A stretch of 64,000 bases of DNA from Ruegeria sp. Alg231-54 (GTDB lineage: Bacteria > Pseudomonadota > Alphaproteobacteria > Rhodobacterales > Rhodobacteraceae): assembly GCF_900143525.1 (NCBI RefSeq), contig NZ_FREZ01000003.1, positions 1 to 64,000 of the forward strand, in the 5' to 3' direction. Under the pieces are notes generated by a model that ran no database searches, had not been told where the DNA came from, and saw only the letters and a program-made list of their open reading frames with translations. Below, piece by piece: positions 7,897-16,121 of the stretch. How positions within the stretch are numbered: the stretch's first letter is position 1; the number at the start of each line of letters is the position of its first letter. Made by a program: the position numbers and the translations under genes.

Positions 7897-9962
7897 CACG
7901 TCTCCTCCAAATCGATTATCTCGCGGCGAAACCAATCCTTGTCCGCTTCTGCCTTTGGGCGTTCAAAATCGCGTGCCGCGCGGTGACCTGTGAAGACTGC
8001 GTCCACGATCAACCCCGGAGACGCGGCATCGCCAATAAGTTCGAGGGTTTTCAAACCGATCCCGTGCAAGCTGTCATAAAGCGCTGTTTCTCGATGGCGT
8101 TCGGTAACCAGAATTGTCGAGGCACACGGAATATCCATTTCGCGACCGGTAAAGGCACACCCGATGCGCGCGATGTCACCTTCAACCGCCGTCAGCACCT
8201 GATTGCAGCGAATGTCGATACCAAGCTCGATCAGGCGGGCCTGAATACGAGGCTGCTCCAAAGTATTGACGGCGTAAGTTGAAACTAAACTCTCTGGCGT
8301 GACGAAGACCACCTGGTATCCGGCGGTCGCCAGTTTTTCAGCGATTACCCCTGCCAGATAGATATGGTCATCATCATAGATCATCACCGGTCCATCCGGG
8401 GGCAGAATGCCATTCATGATGTCATCAGGCGTCAGCACATTTGCGATTTGCTCGATCTGAGGCACTTGGCGCTGTGTGCTACGGCCGATGCCGTCGGTGC
8501 GCCAATGGCTGCCGGTCGCGACAAAGACGTGTTCGACGCCAAGCTCTGCTACCTGATCGCCATCAAGTCTGCTGTCAGTGAACAATTGGACGTTGTTGCG
8601 CTGTTTCAGATCACTCAGCCGATAGTCGACAACGCGCGACCAGGCCGCGAGGCCGGGTAGCTTGCTTTCCTTGGCAACACGTCCACCAAATTCAGCTGAG
8701 GCTTCGGCCAAGGTCACCTGGTATCCTCGCCTTGCCAATTGCGTGGCGCATTCAAGACCGGCAGGGCCACCGCCAATAACCAAAGTATCCGCGTTGCTCT
8801 TTTTCGGCGCGATGATCTCGGGGTGCCAACCGCGGCGCCATTCCTCGCCCATGGTCGGGTTTTGGGTGCAGCGGATCGGGATGCCCAGATTGTCAGATGA
8901 GACGCAGATATTACAGCCGATGCATTCGCGGATTTCGTCAATGCGGCCGTCTTCAATCTTTTTGGGAATGAATGGGTCCGCGATGGAAGGTCGCGCCGCT
9001 CCGATAAGGTCGACAATTCCCTTCTTGACCATCGACAGCATCATATCGGGGGACGTCAGGCGACCGACACCAACCACAGGTTTCCGTGTGATCTGTTTGA
9101 CGTGCGACAGAAATGCGTTCTGATAGCCATCCTCCGGTTGAAAGCGGGTTGTGGCACTGTCGTTGGACCAGTCGGCAACGTTCACATCCCATAGGTCAGG
9201 AAGATCGGCCAAAAGCTCGACCACGGCACGGCCTTCTTCTGAAGCCTGCATGCCGTCAGCGCCCACCATCTCATCAATGGCAAAACGGAGCGCCACAGCG
9301 CAGCTGTCACCTACAGCTTCGTGGGTATCTTCCAGCAGTTCGCGTGTCAGGCGCACGCGATTTTCAAGCGACCCGCCATATTCATCACTACGCTGGTTCA
9401 TATGCGGCAGCATGAAATGTTGCGCCAAAGTCATGTTGTGTCCGGCATAGACGTAAATGATGTCAAATCCGGCATCTTTCGCGCGCAGGGCGGCCTCGCG
9501 GTGCCAGCGGCGGAACTCGCGAATATCAGCTTTATCCATGGCCTGCGCCTGCTTGGGATGCGTCGTATCGACGGACATCTCAGAAGGTGCAAGAACCGGA
9601 GCCCGGGTCAGCAGGTTCTGCGCATGGTTGCCATTGTGCACCAGCTGGATAGCTGCCAGCGCACCATGCGCATGTACCGCATCCGTCATCAGCCGCAATG
9701 CGGGAACATCGCGCCCGTCCCATAGCCGCCCCTCGGCGTAAGGAGACAGGTCTGAGGTTGGGTGAATCTCGGTCTCCTGATTGGAAACCACCGCCCACCC
9801 GCCTTCGGCCTTCATCCCACGAACGGCGGCATCCGCCCGCGGTCGGACATGCCCCAGCCCGGTGCAATGTGGCACCTGATAAAAGCGATTTCTGGCTGTG
9901 ACTGGTCCAATCTGAACCGGTTCAAAAAGCAGAGCATATGGGTTCGCGTTCGACATGTTCAC
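7896..9962 (-). CDS. Trimethylamine-dehydrogenase-like iron-sulfur flavoprotein
   Basis: 688 residues. TIM barrel with FMN (NRFYQVPHCTG near 25-35), a full 4Fe-4S motif C347-x2-C350-x2-C353-x11-C365 followed by TQNPTMGEEWRRGWHPE, then a flavoprotein-like nucleotide domain (LVIGGGPAGLECA near 394). The similarity to methylotroph trimethylamine and dimethylamine dehydrogenases runs the full length, down to the HNG/GAH loop and D264-W265. These enzymes oxidatively remove a methyl group as formaldehyde and pass electrons to ETF. GTG at 9962 is used because GGAAAACGC sits at good distance; ATG at 9956 is the alternative. It follows the transporter genes after a 54-bp gap with a small hairpin. Substrate preference probably differs from trimethylamine, because one aromatic residue of the cation-binding bowl appears to be replaced. 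Confidence 0.88.
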   Translation of the reverse strand: MNMSNANPYALLFEPVQIGPVTARNRFYQVPHCTGLGHVRPRADAAVRGMKAEGGWAVVSNQETEIHPTSDLSPYAEGRLWDGRDVPALRLMTDAVHAHGALAAIQLVHNGNHAQNLLTRAPVLAPSEMSVDTTHPKQAQAMDKADIREFRRWHREAALRAKDAGFDIIYVYAGHNMTLAQHFMLPHMNQRSDEYGGSLENRVRLTRELLEDTHEAVGDSCAVALRFAIDEMVGADGMQASEEGRAVVELLADLPDLWDVNVADWSNDSATTRFQPEDGYQNAFLSHVKQITRKPVVGVGRLTSPDMMLSMVKKGIVDLIGAARPSIADPFIPKKIEDGRIDEIRECIGCNICVSSDNLGIPIRCTQNPTMGEEWRRGWHPEIIAPKKSNADTLVIGGGPAGLECATQLARRGYQVTLAEASAEFGGRVAKESKLPGLAAWSRVVDYRLSDLKQRNNVQLFTDSRLDGDQVAELGVEHVFVATGSHWRTDGIGRSTQRQVPQIEQIANVLTPDDIMNGILPPDGPVMIYDDDHIYLAGVIAEKLATAGYQVVFVTPESLVSTYAVNTLEQPRIQARLIELGIDIRCNQVLTAVEGDIARIGCAFTGREMDIPCASTILVTERHRETALYDSLHGIGLKTLELIGDAASPGLIVDAVFTGHRAARDFERPKAEADKDWFRREIIDLEET

Positions 9963-9983
9963 GCGTTTTCCTATTTCTGGGAT

Positions 9984-10003
9984 CCGGAGCCGTAAGGCCC
10001 CGG
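9984..10003 (-). other. Intercistronic hairpin after the binding-protein gene
   Basis: An 8-bp inverted repeat (9984-9991 with 9996-10003, one G-U type pair) closed by a 4-nt loop lies between the binding-protein stop and the flavoprotein start. No U-run follows. Such hairpins often protect the abundant binding-protein mRNA or partly terminate transcription; that role is inferred. Confidence 0.5.
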
Positions 10004-10016
10004 AAAAGTGGTTGTG

Positions 10017-11078
10017 TTAGAAGCCGGCTTTGATCCGTTCAAATTCTGCCAGCATTTTCGCCTCAAGCTCGGGATTCACCGCATCAAAGAACAAACTGCC
10101 TTCGAAGAAGCTTTTAGGGTCAGCAAAACCATAGGCTTCGATGTTGGCCTGATCGGCAACTTCGAACGCTTTTGCGTTGGAATGTGGGTAGCCCCAGTTG
10201 TCGATGATGTACTGCCCGCTGGCAGGGTCAGTGAGCGCGTTCAACAGATCATAGACCTGATCGACCGGAGTCGTGGAAGACTTCAGATGCACGTAACCGC
10301 ACGCCCAAGTCGCGATGCCCTTTTCGACATCACGCATCATCGCGGCAGGCACTTCGTTCCAGATCAGGTTCAGTTCTGACTGGTTCCAGGCCCAACCCAA
10401 TTCGATCTCACCGCTGGTCATGGCCTGATCAAATTGACCCGCATCGGACCAGTAAAAGCGCATGTTCGGGTGGATCGAGCGCAGGAAATCAGATGCTTCC
10501 TTGAACTGCTCGTCGCTCAGATTGGTGTAATCGTCGGCGTTTCCAGTGGCCAGCGCAGCCAGGGCGTACGCAGATGACGCGGCATCCGGGACGGCGATCT
10601 TGCCTGCATAAGCCGGGTCCGCCAGCATTTGCAGCGAGATATCGTCGCCTGAGATTTTGTCGGTGCGATAGATAAGGCCCGTGTTCCCCCACTCGAACGG
10701 CAACATGTAAAGCTTGCCGTCTAGGACGATGGCGTCGACTTCCTTGATCTCGGGCAGAACATCGGCCCAGTTGGTCAGTTTGCTTTCATCCAGCGGCTGG
10801 ATCAGGTCGGCTGCGACCCATTTCCGGACCGCGTCAGAACAAGGATGCGCCAGATCAGCCGTGAAACCCGAACTCAGTTTCGTAAAGGCTTCTTCCTGAC
10901 TTCCGAAATAGGAATAGCTTGGTGCCTCATTCCCGTATTTTTCCATGTAGCTGGCAAAGAATCCGGGATCTTCATATCCCGACCAGTCAAAAACCGTCAG
11001 ATCGGCGCCACCTGCGATGGCACTTCCCGTACTTATCGCCGTCGCACATGCGAAGGCCGCAATTCCCTGTAGTCTCAT
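10017..11078 (-). CDS. PotD-type periplasmic substrate-binding protein of an ABC importer
   Basis: 353 residues with a cleavable signal peptide (hydrophobic segment ending near SAIAGGADL). The mature protein starts LTVFDWSGYEDPGF, the usual first strand of spermidine/putrescine-type binding proteins (cluster D, SBP_bac_8-like). The ATG at 11078 is preceded by GGGAGGATAAA. It is the fourth gene of a PotB-PotC-PotA-PotD-ordered set and is read into the demethylase genes, so it most likely captures the quaternary or methylated amine those enzymes degrade. Polyamines themselves are the alternative ligand. Confidence 0.9.
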   Translation of the reverse strand: MRLQGIAAFACATAISTGSAIAGGADLTVFDWSGYEDPGFFASYMEKYGNEAPSYSYFGSQEEAFTKLSSGFTADLAHPCSDAVRKWVAADLIQPLDESKLTNWADVLPEIKEVDAIVLDGKLYMLPFEWGNTGLIYRTDKISGDDISLQMLADPAYAGKIAVPDAASSAYALAALATGNADDYTNLSDEQFKEASDFLRSIHPNMRFYWSDAGQFDQAMTSGEIELGWAWNQSELNLIWNEVPAAMMRDVEKGIATWACGYVHLKSSTTPVDQVYDLLNALTDPASGQYIIDNWGYPHSNAKAFEVADQANIEAYGFADPKSFFEGSLFFDAVNPELEAKMLAEFERIKAGF

Positions 11079-11095
11079 TTTATCCTCCCACTATT

Positions 11096-12193
11096 TTATT
11101 CTATGTCTGTACCTAGATCGATCACGCTTGCCCCCTGAAGCCCCAGCCAAACTGCGTCGCCGCGTTTGAAATCGACCGTGTGAAAATAGTTTGGAACTGA
11201 GACCGAGATTGGTTTTTCAGCTCCCGCCACCTGAATGTGGTAGTGAATGTTCTCGCCATAGAAGGCGACATTGCTGACAGTGCCTTGAACCGTTGATGGG
11301 TAGTCTTCGGGCTTTTCAGCAGCGATTTCCAATTGTTCCGGGCGAATACCGATGTTCATGTCTTTAGAACTGGTCGCAACGTTGGGATTTCTCTCAATCT
11401 CAATCCGCCCGAAGGCGGCTGCATCGATAGACAACATATTGCCGGTTTCGCCCAATAACTTGGAAGGCAGTATGTTCATCTCTCCGATGAAACTGGCCAC
11501 TTGCTGATCACAAGGACGGGCGTAAAGCGTGGTTGGTGTATCCACCTGCTTGAGCCGTCCATTGAACATCACGCCAATACGATCGGACATGGTCATCGCC
11601 TCATATTGGTCATGGGTGACCATCACAAAGGTGATGCCAAGCGATTGCTGGAGATTGCGCATTTCAAACTGCATCTGTTCGCGCAGCTTCTTGTCGAGCG
11701 CCGACAAGGGCTCATCCAGCAACAATACTTTGGGTCGCATGATCAACGCGCGGGCGAGCGCCACCCTTTGCCGCTGCCCACCCGACAACTCACTTGCGCC
11801 GCGATCCTGAAGACCGCCCAGCTCGACCATTTCCAGGGCCTCGGCTACGCGCTGTTCGATTTCGGCCTTGGGCGCCTTGCCCCGCAAGCCATAGGCCACG
11901 TTGTTCCCGACGTTCAGGTGCGGGAAGATCGCGTAGCTCTGAAAGACCATGTTCGTTGGACGGTTGTTGGCAGGCACACCTTCCATATCTTGACCGTCGA
12001 TCAGCACGGTGCCCTTGGTCGGTTCCTGGAAGCCCGCAATCATCCGCAATACCGTGGTCTTGCCGCATCCCGATGGGCCGAGGAGTGAGAAAAACTCGCC
12101 CTCTTTGAGATCGAGATTGATCCCGCTGGCCGCCAGGAATGTGCCATAGCGTTTCTCGACGCCCCTGAGTTCTATGATGTTATTGACTGTCAT
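11096..12193 (-). CDS. PotA-type ABC transporter ATP-binding protein
   Basis: 365-residue ATPase. Walker A GPSGCGKTT near 40-48, signature LSGGQRQRVALARAL, Walker B VLLLDEPLSALD, then a C-terminal TOBE-like beta domain (about 240-360) as in PotA/MalK-type subunits. The start overlaps the end of the second permease gene by 4 bp (ATGA). It energises the importer encoded by its neighbours. The length is normal for the family and nothing is missing. Confidence 0.93.
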   Translation of the reverse strand: MTVNNIIELRGVEKRYGTFLAASGINLDLKEGEFFSLLGPSGCGKTTVLRMIAGFQEPTKGTVLIDGQDMEGVPANNRPTNMVFQSYAIFPHLNVGNNVAYGLRGKAPKAEIEQRVAEALEMVELGGLQDRGASELSGGQRQRVALARALIMRPKVLLLDEPLSALDKKLREQMQFEMRNLQQSLGITFVMVTHDQYEAMTMSDRIGVMFNGRLKQVDTPTTLYARPCDQQVASFIGEMNILPSKLLGETGNMLSIDAAAFGRIEIERNPNVATSSKDMNIGIRPEQLEIAAEKPEDYPSTVQGTVSNVAFYGENIHYHIQVAGAEKPISVSVPNYFHTVDFKRGDAVWLGLQGASVIDLGTDIE

Positions 12194-12978
12194 TGGACCT
12201 CTGATGCGGATGAGCGGCGGCGGAAATACTCGGCCAGCACCAGAAGCAAAACCGAGGTGAGCAGCAGGATAGAGCCCAAAGCCAAAACGTTTGGAAGCTT
12301 GGCGGGGAAACGGATCTGGCTCCAGATATAGACCGGCAGGGTTGGCTGGTTGCCTGACAGGAAAAAGGCGAGGACGAACTCATCGAAGCTGACCGTAAAA
12401 GTGACCAGCATGCTGGCTACAATACCGGGGGAAACGACCGGCAGCGTCACGCGGCGGAAGGTTTCGAACACGCCGACGCCCAGATCGTAAGATGCCTCTT
12501 CCAGCGACCCGTCAAAGTCATCAAACGCGGACTTCAAGATCGAAACGGAAAATGGCAACGCTAGGAACGTATGGCCCAGAACAACGGTCAGCAAAGACGG
12601 CTTGAGACTGAGAAACAGAAACAGGACCAGCATTGACGAGGCCACGATAATGCCAGGAATAACCAAAGGCAGCATTACCAGACCTTCAGCGGCACGCTGA
12701 CCCCGAAAACGGTATCGAACAAAGGCGCGCGCAGCGAACAGCCCCATGGCGGTGGATAGAAGTGCGACGACCGTGCCAACACCAAGCGAATTCCAAAGGG
12801 CCTGGATCAACGTATCCTGTTCGCCCAGCTTCCGATACCAGTCCAGCGTCCAGCCCTTGATCGGAAAGGCAACGATTGTTCCGCTGTTGAACGAGAACAA
12901 AGGTAGGAAAAGAACCGGCAGGTACAGAAAAACCAAATACAGGAAAGCATAGGCTGTCAGGGTCGAGGGACGCTTCAT
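12190..12978 (-). CDS. PotC-type ABC transporter permease
   Basis: 262-residue inner-membrane protein with about six hydrophobic segments and the permease EAA-like loop near EEASYDLGVGVFETFRRVTLPVVSPGI (about 155-180), which docks on the ATPase. It overlaps the upstream permease gene and the downstream ATPase gene by 4 bp each. It forms the second half of the heterodimeric channel of the polyamine/quaternary-amine importer. Confidence 0.9.
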   Translation of the reverse strand: MKRPSTLTAYAFLYLVFLYLPVLFLPLFSFNSGTIVAFPIKGWTLDWYRKLGEQDTLIQALWNSLGVGTVVALLSTAMGLFAARAFVRYRFRGQRAAEGLVMLPLVIPGIIVASSMLVLFLFLSLKPSLLTVVLGHTFLALPFSVSILKSAFDDFDGSLEEASYDLGVGVFETFRRVTLPVVSPGIVASMLVTFTVSFDEFVLAFFLSGNQPTLPVYIWSQIRFPAKLPNVLALGSILLLTSVLLLVLAEYFRRRSSASEVQ

Positions 12979-13844
12979 CTGATCCTCCTCCCAATCTGGG
13001 TGGCGGTAATGACAAACACGATGGCGACGAAACCGACTGACAGCATCGCGATCAGCGAAAGTGTGGCGCCGAGCGGCCAGTTGTTGGCGGCCCCGAACTG
13101 CACCTGAATAAGATTGGCAATCATCTTCCCGTCCGATCCGCCGACCAGCGCTGGGGTCACGTAGTCACCGACAGTCGGAATGAAGATGATCAGGCAAGCC
13201 GCAATGATCCCTGGGATGGTCAACGGCAGCGTCACCCGCATGAAGCGTTGCAAAGGACTGTTGCCGAGGTCTGTGGCAGCCTCCAAAAGGCTTGGATCGA
13301 TCTTCTGCAACGAGACATAGATCGGCAGGATCGCAAAAGGTGCCCACGCATGAGCAAGCGTCAGCACGACAGCGAATTCGTTGTACAGCAGGAAGTCGAG
13401 CGGTTCGTCTATCAGACCAAGCATCATCAGTGCAGAATTCATCACCCCGTTGAACCCAAGGATGAGTTTCCAGGCAAATACGCGCAGCAGATAGCTGGAC
13501 CAGAACGGAATGGTGATGAGCAGAAGCCAGATAGTCTTTTTCCGGGCCTTCATCGCGATGAAGTACGCGATGGGATAGGCCAGTGCGACAGTGACTACCG
13601 TAACTGCTCCGGCAATCCAGATCGACCTTAGCATTAAGTGTCGAACCAGCGGATCGGCAAACGCGTCGCTATAGTTTTTCAGCGTCGGTGTCTTGTCGAG
13701 CGTAACGTAGGTTTGGGTCCAGAACGAATAGGCGATCAGGATCACCAAAGGCGCCGCCACCAGAAACCCCACGTATGCCGTGGCTGGTGCGCTTAGGGTA
13801 TAACCCCGGGACGCTTCGCTACGAAAAATCACCCTATCTCCCAT
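12975..13844 (-). CDS. PotB-type ABC transporter permease, first gene of the amine operon
   Basis: 289-residue membrane protein with about six transmembrane segments and the coupling loop LLEAATDLGNSPLQRFMRVTLPLTIPGI (about 180-207). Start ATG at 13844. It opens the minus-strand operon that runs to 3752. Its start lies about 20 bp from the perfect palindrome at 13865-13882, so repression by the divergent TetR protein would control the whole uptake and catabolic set. Confidence 0.9.
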   Translation of the reverse strand: MGDRVIFRSEASRGYTLSAPATAYVGFLVAAPLVILIAYSFWTQTYVTLDKTPTLKNYSDAFADPLVRHLMLRSIWIAGAVTVVTVALAYPIAYFIAMKARKKTIWLLLITIPFWSSYLLRVFAWKLILGFNGVMNSALMMLGLIDEPLDFLLYNEFAVVLTLAHAWAPFAILPIYVSLQKIDPSLLEAATDLGNSPLQRFMRVTLPLTIPGIIAACLIIFIPTVGDYVTPALVGGSDGKMIANLIQVQFGAANNWPLGATLSLIAMLSVGFVAIVFVITATQIGRRIR

Positions 13845-13864
13845 CTCGGTATTTACGAGTCTCT

Positions 13865-13882
13865 AATGGACGATCGTCCATT
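13865..13882. promoter_or_regulatory. Perfect 18-bp palindrome, probable TetR/BetI-like operator
   Basis: AATGGACGATCGTCCATT reads the same on both strands over 18 bp. It sits in the 109-bp gap between the divergent potB-like and TetR genes. Size, symmetry and position fit a dimeric TetR-family operator that would control both transcripts. No experimental evidence is available here. Confidence 0.75.
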
Positions 13883-13953
13883 TAATGTTGCGCCAGAAAG
13901 GCCTTTCGTGTCAATCTTCCTGTGAGCCACCCATATGAGAAGACCCTAAGCTG

Positions 13954-14607
13954 ATGGAATCATTGAATAGAGTGAAAGATCCAAAAGGGAGAAAGCGTAG
14001 CTCGAAGCGCGATCCAGAGGCCAATAGGCAGCTTTTGATCAAGGCGACTTTGGACACGATTGCTGATATCGGAGTTACCGACACCTCGGTCAGTCGCATC
14101 TGCGAGCGCTCAGGTCTGTCGCGCGGAATGATCCATTTGCATTTTGGGGGGAAGGACAATTTGCTGACCGCAGCGGCCCAGCATTTCAGTACTGAGTATT
14201 ATGCCGAGATGGACAGAATGACCGATCTGGGCTCGGATGCATCGCCCGAAGACCGAGTGATGGCTGTGATTGAGGCTGATCTGTCTGAAGCTTTATTGAA
14301 TCCACGAAGTACAAAAATCTGGCATGCATTCCGAGGCATCGCGAGCTCACACCGAGGTATTGCCCGATACAGCAGCACTCAGGATCCCAAACTTGTCGAA
14401 ACTTTGCGTCGTGCGTTCACGGAGATAGCCCAACAAAACGGACATGATCCGAACTTGGTGAATGATGCCACCAGCGGAACGTTGGCCTTACTGGAAGGTA
14501 TGTGGGTAAATTACCTTACCGATATGCAAGTTTTTTCGCGACGACGCTCTGCTGAACTTATTCGAAGATTCTTAGCCGGACTTTTTCCCGGCAAATTCAT
14601 TCTATGA
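13954..14607 (+). CDS. TetR-family regulator resembling BetI
   Basis: 217 residues. N-terminal helix-turn-helix at about 28-75 (ATLDTIADIGVTDTSVSRICERSG, then GMIHLHFGGKDNLL). The FGGKDNLL turn is typical of the BetI branch, whose founder represses choline/betaine genes. The C-terminal ligand domain (80-217) is divergent. It is transcribed away from the transporter-demethylase operon. By analogy it would bind the palindrome at 13865-13882 and release it when the methylated substrate or an intermediate is present. A basic N-terminal stretch (KGRKRSSKRDP) precedes the DNA-binding domain. Confidence 0.88.
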   Translation: MESLNRVKDPKGRKRSSKRDPEANRQLLIKATLDTIADIGVTDTSVSRICERSGLSRGMIHLHFGGKDNLLTAAAQHFSTEYYAEMDRMTDLGSDASPEDRVMAVIEADLSEALLNPRSTKIWHAFRGIASSHRGIARYSSTQDPKLVETLRRAFTEIAQQNGHDPNLVNDATSGTLALLEGMWVNYLTDMQVFSRRRSAELIRRFLAGLFPGKFIL

Positions 14608-15006
14608 GGCTTAGCGACGCTCGAAATTGATGTAGAGACAAAGCCCCTACTTGGAAAGCCGACAACTGGTACTGGTGAGACCCCTTGCCACTAAACGGCA
14701 TCCACCCCGCATTTGAAGAAACTCGACGTCCGCAGTGCGCTGGAGAAAGATTGCATTTGCACCTGAGGCGAATGGCAAGAAATTGGGTTTGGGTGTACCT
14801 AGGTCAAGTGCGCCAATCCCAAAATGCACCACGAAGTGAAATTTATTTCGCGAACTGATAATTTTCCATGAGAATGTTGACGACCCTTTCGTCACACCTC
14901 TAGAAACCAATTGTGCAAAAAAAACCAAATGGCGAAATTTCTTGCATAGTGGTGCTGGAGGAGCAACGCATCGCGATAGCAAGTGCATTCCGATGGGAGG
15001 AAATTC
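14608..15006. other. 400-bp promoter/leader region of the polyol operon
   Basis: No gene seen. It must contain the promoter of the binding-protein gene at 15007. One imperfect inverted repeat, GTGAAATTTATTTCGC at 14836-14851 (one mismatched pair), is a possible operator for the SorC protein encoded in the same operon, but this is weak evidence. Confidence 0.4.
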
Positions 15007-16023
15007 ATGAACTTTTCGAAAGCAAACAACATTATCGCGTCCGCTGCTTTGGCGGTGGCTGGCATCACAGCCACCTCAGCGCAGGCCGAGGGCATAGTGT
15101 GCGAGCCGGGTGAGACTTATGTTATGAACGTCATGGTCTCGGGTCATCCCTATTGGGTACCAGTCTATCAGGGCTTCAAACAGGCAGCCGAAGCCTTTGG
15201 ATGCGAGACCGTGTTCTCGGGCACGCCAGACTATGACATCACCAAGCAGATCGCCTCTTTCGAGCAGGATCTGGTGAAATCGCCTGCTGGAGTTCTGCTG
15301 CACCCGATGCAGTCCGACCCTTTCATCGAGCCAATCAACCGAGCCATCGATAACGGCACTGAAATCGTGACCTTTGCTGCAGACAGCCCAAATTCTAAAC
15401 GTACCGGATACATTACGTCAGACAACCATGCCGAGGCCAAGTTTGCCGCGGAAGAGATTGTGAAACAGGTGGGTGACAGCGCCGAGTATGCGGTTCTGGA
15501 AAACCCGGGTCAGTCGAACCATGACCTGCGCGTGACTTCCTTGATCGCGTATATGGAGGATAACTATCCGAACATGAAACTGGTTGGGCGTCAGGCCACA
15601 AACCAGGACAGCAACGCAGCCTATCGCGCGACTGCATCGATCATTCAGGCCAACCCGAATGTTGCCGCGATCTGGATCCCCGAAGCCGGCTCGGCGGAAG
15701 GCGCGGTTGCCGCCAAACTTGAAGCGGAATCTAATATTCTGATCATGCATGCGGATGTGACGCCGACCACGCTGGAGCATATCCGTGCCGGCAATATCCA
15801 CATGTCTCTGAACCCCAATCAGGGTGTGCAAGGCTTCATGGGTTTCATGGCGGTGCACCTGGCGAACCGGGCAGACGTTTTTGATCCTTTCAACGACTGG
15901 AAGACCAGCGGCTTCAACCCGGTTCAGATCCCGTTCATGGACAATGGCTTTGCAGTCATCACCAAGGACAATGCCGACAGCTTTGATCTGAATGTCTACA
16001 TGGACGGACGCGATCCGGCCTGA
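15007..16023 (+). CDS. RbsB-type periplasmic sugar/polyol-binding protein
   Basis: 338 residues with a signal peptide ending near ATSAQAEG. The mature part has the two-lobed type I periplasmic-binding fold (Peripla_BP_4-like): VMVSGHPYWVPVYQGFKQAAEAFG, then GVLLHPMQSDPFIEPINRAIDNGTEIVTFAADSP. The ATG at 15007 follows GGGAGGAAATTC, which decides it over an upstream in-frame ATG. It is the first gene of a ten-gene plus-strand operon and would deliver the sugar or sugar alcohol to the RbsAC-type importer. The ligand is unknown. Confidence 0.92.
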   Translation: MNFSKANNIIASAALAVAGITATSAQAEGIVCEPGETYVMNVMVSGHPYWVPVYQGFKQAAEAFGCETVFSGTPDYDITKQIASFEQDLVKSPAGVLLHPMQSDPFIEPINRAIDNGTEIVTFAADSPNSKRTGYITSDNHAEAKFAAEEIVKQVGDSAEYAVLENPGQSNHDLRVTSLIAYMEDNYPNMKLVGRQATNQDSNAAYRATASIIQANPNVAAIWIPEAGSAEGAVAAKLEAESNILIMHADVTPTTLEHIRAGNIHMSLNPNQGVQGFMGFMAVHLANRADVFDPFNDWKTSGFNPVQIPFMDNGFAVITKDNADSFDLNVYMDGRDPA

Positions 16024-16044
16024 TCGGAGCACCCCCTCCGACAA

Positions 16045-16080
16045 ACCGCCCGCGCAATTCCAATTGAGTTCGCGGGCGGT
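16045..16080 (+). other. Strong hairpin after the binding-protein gene
   Basis: A perfect 10-bp GC-rich stem (16045-16054 with 16071-16080) with a 16-nt loop lies between the binding-protein and ATPase genes. There is no U-tract, so it more likely stabilises the upstream mRNA end or attenuates than terminates fully. This would give more binding protein than membrane components. Confidence 0.6.
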
Positions 16081-16121
16081 TCTCTACCCGAACCAATACA
16101 AGTCCCCGAAACGGTGGTGCT

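Noticed and set aside
14836..14851. Imperfect inverted repeat proposed as SorC operator
   Set aside because: Short, AT-rich and with a mismatch; such repeats arise easily by chance. Mentioned but not claimed as a site.
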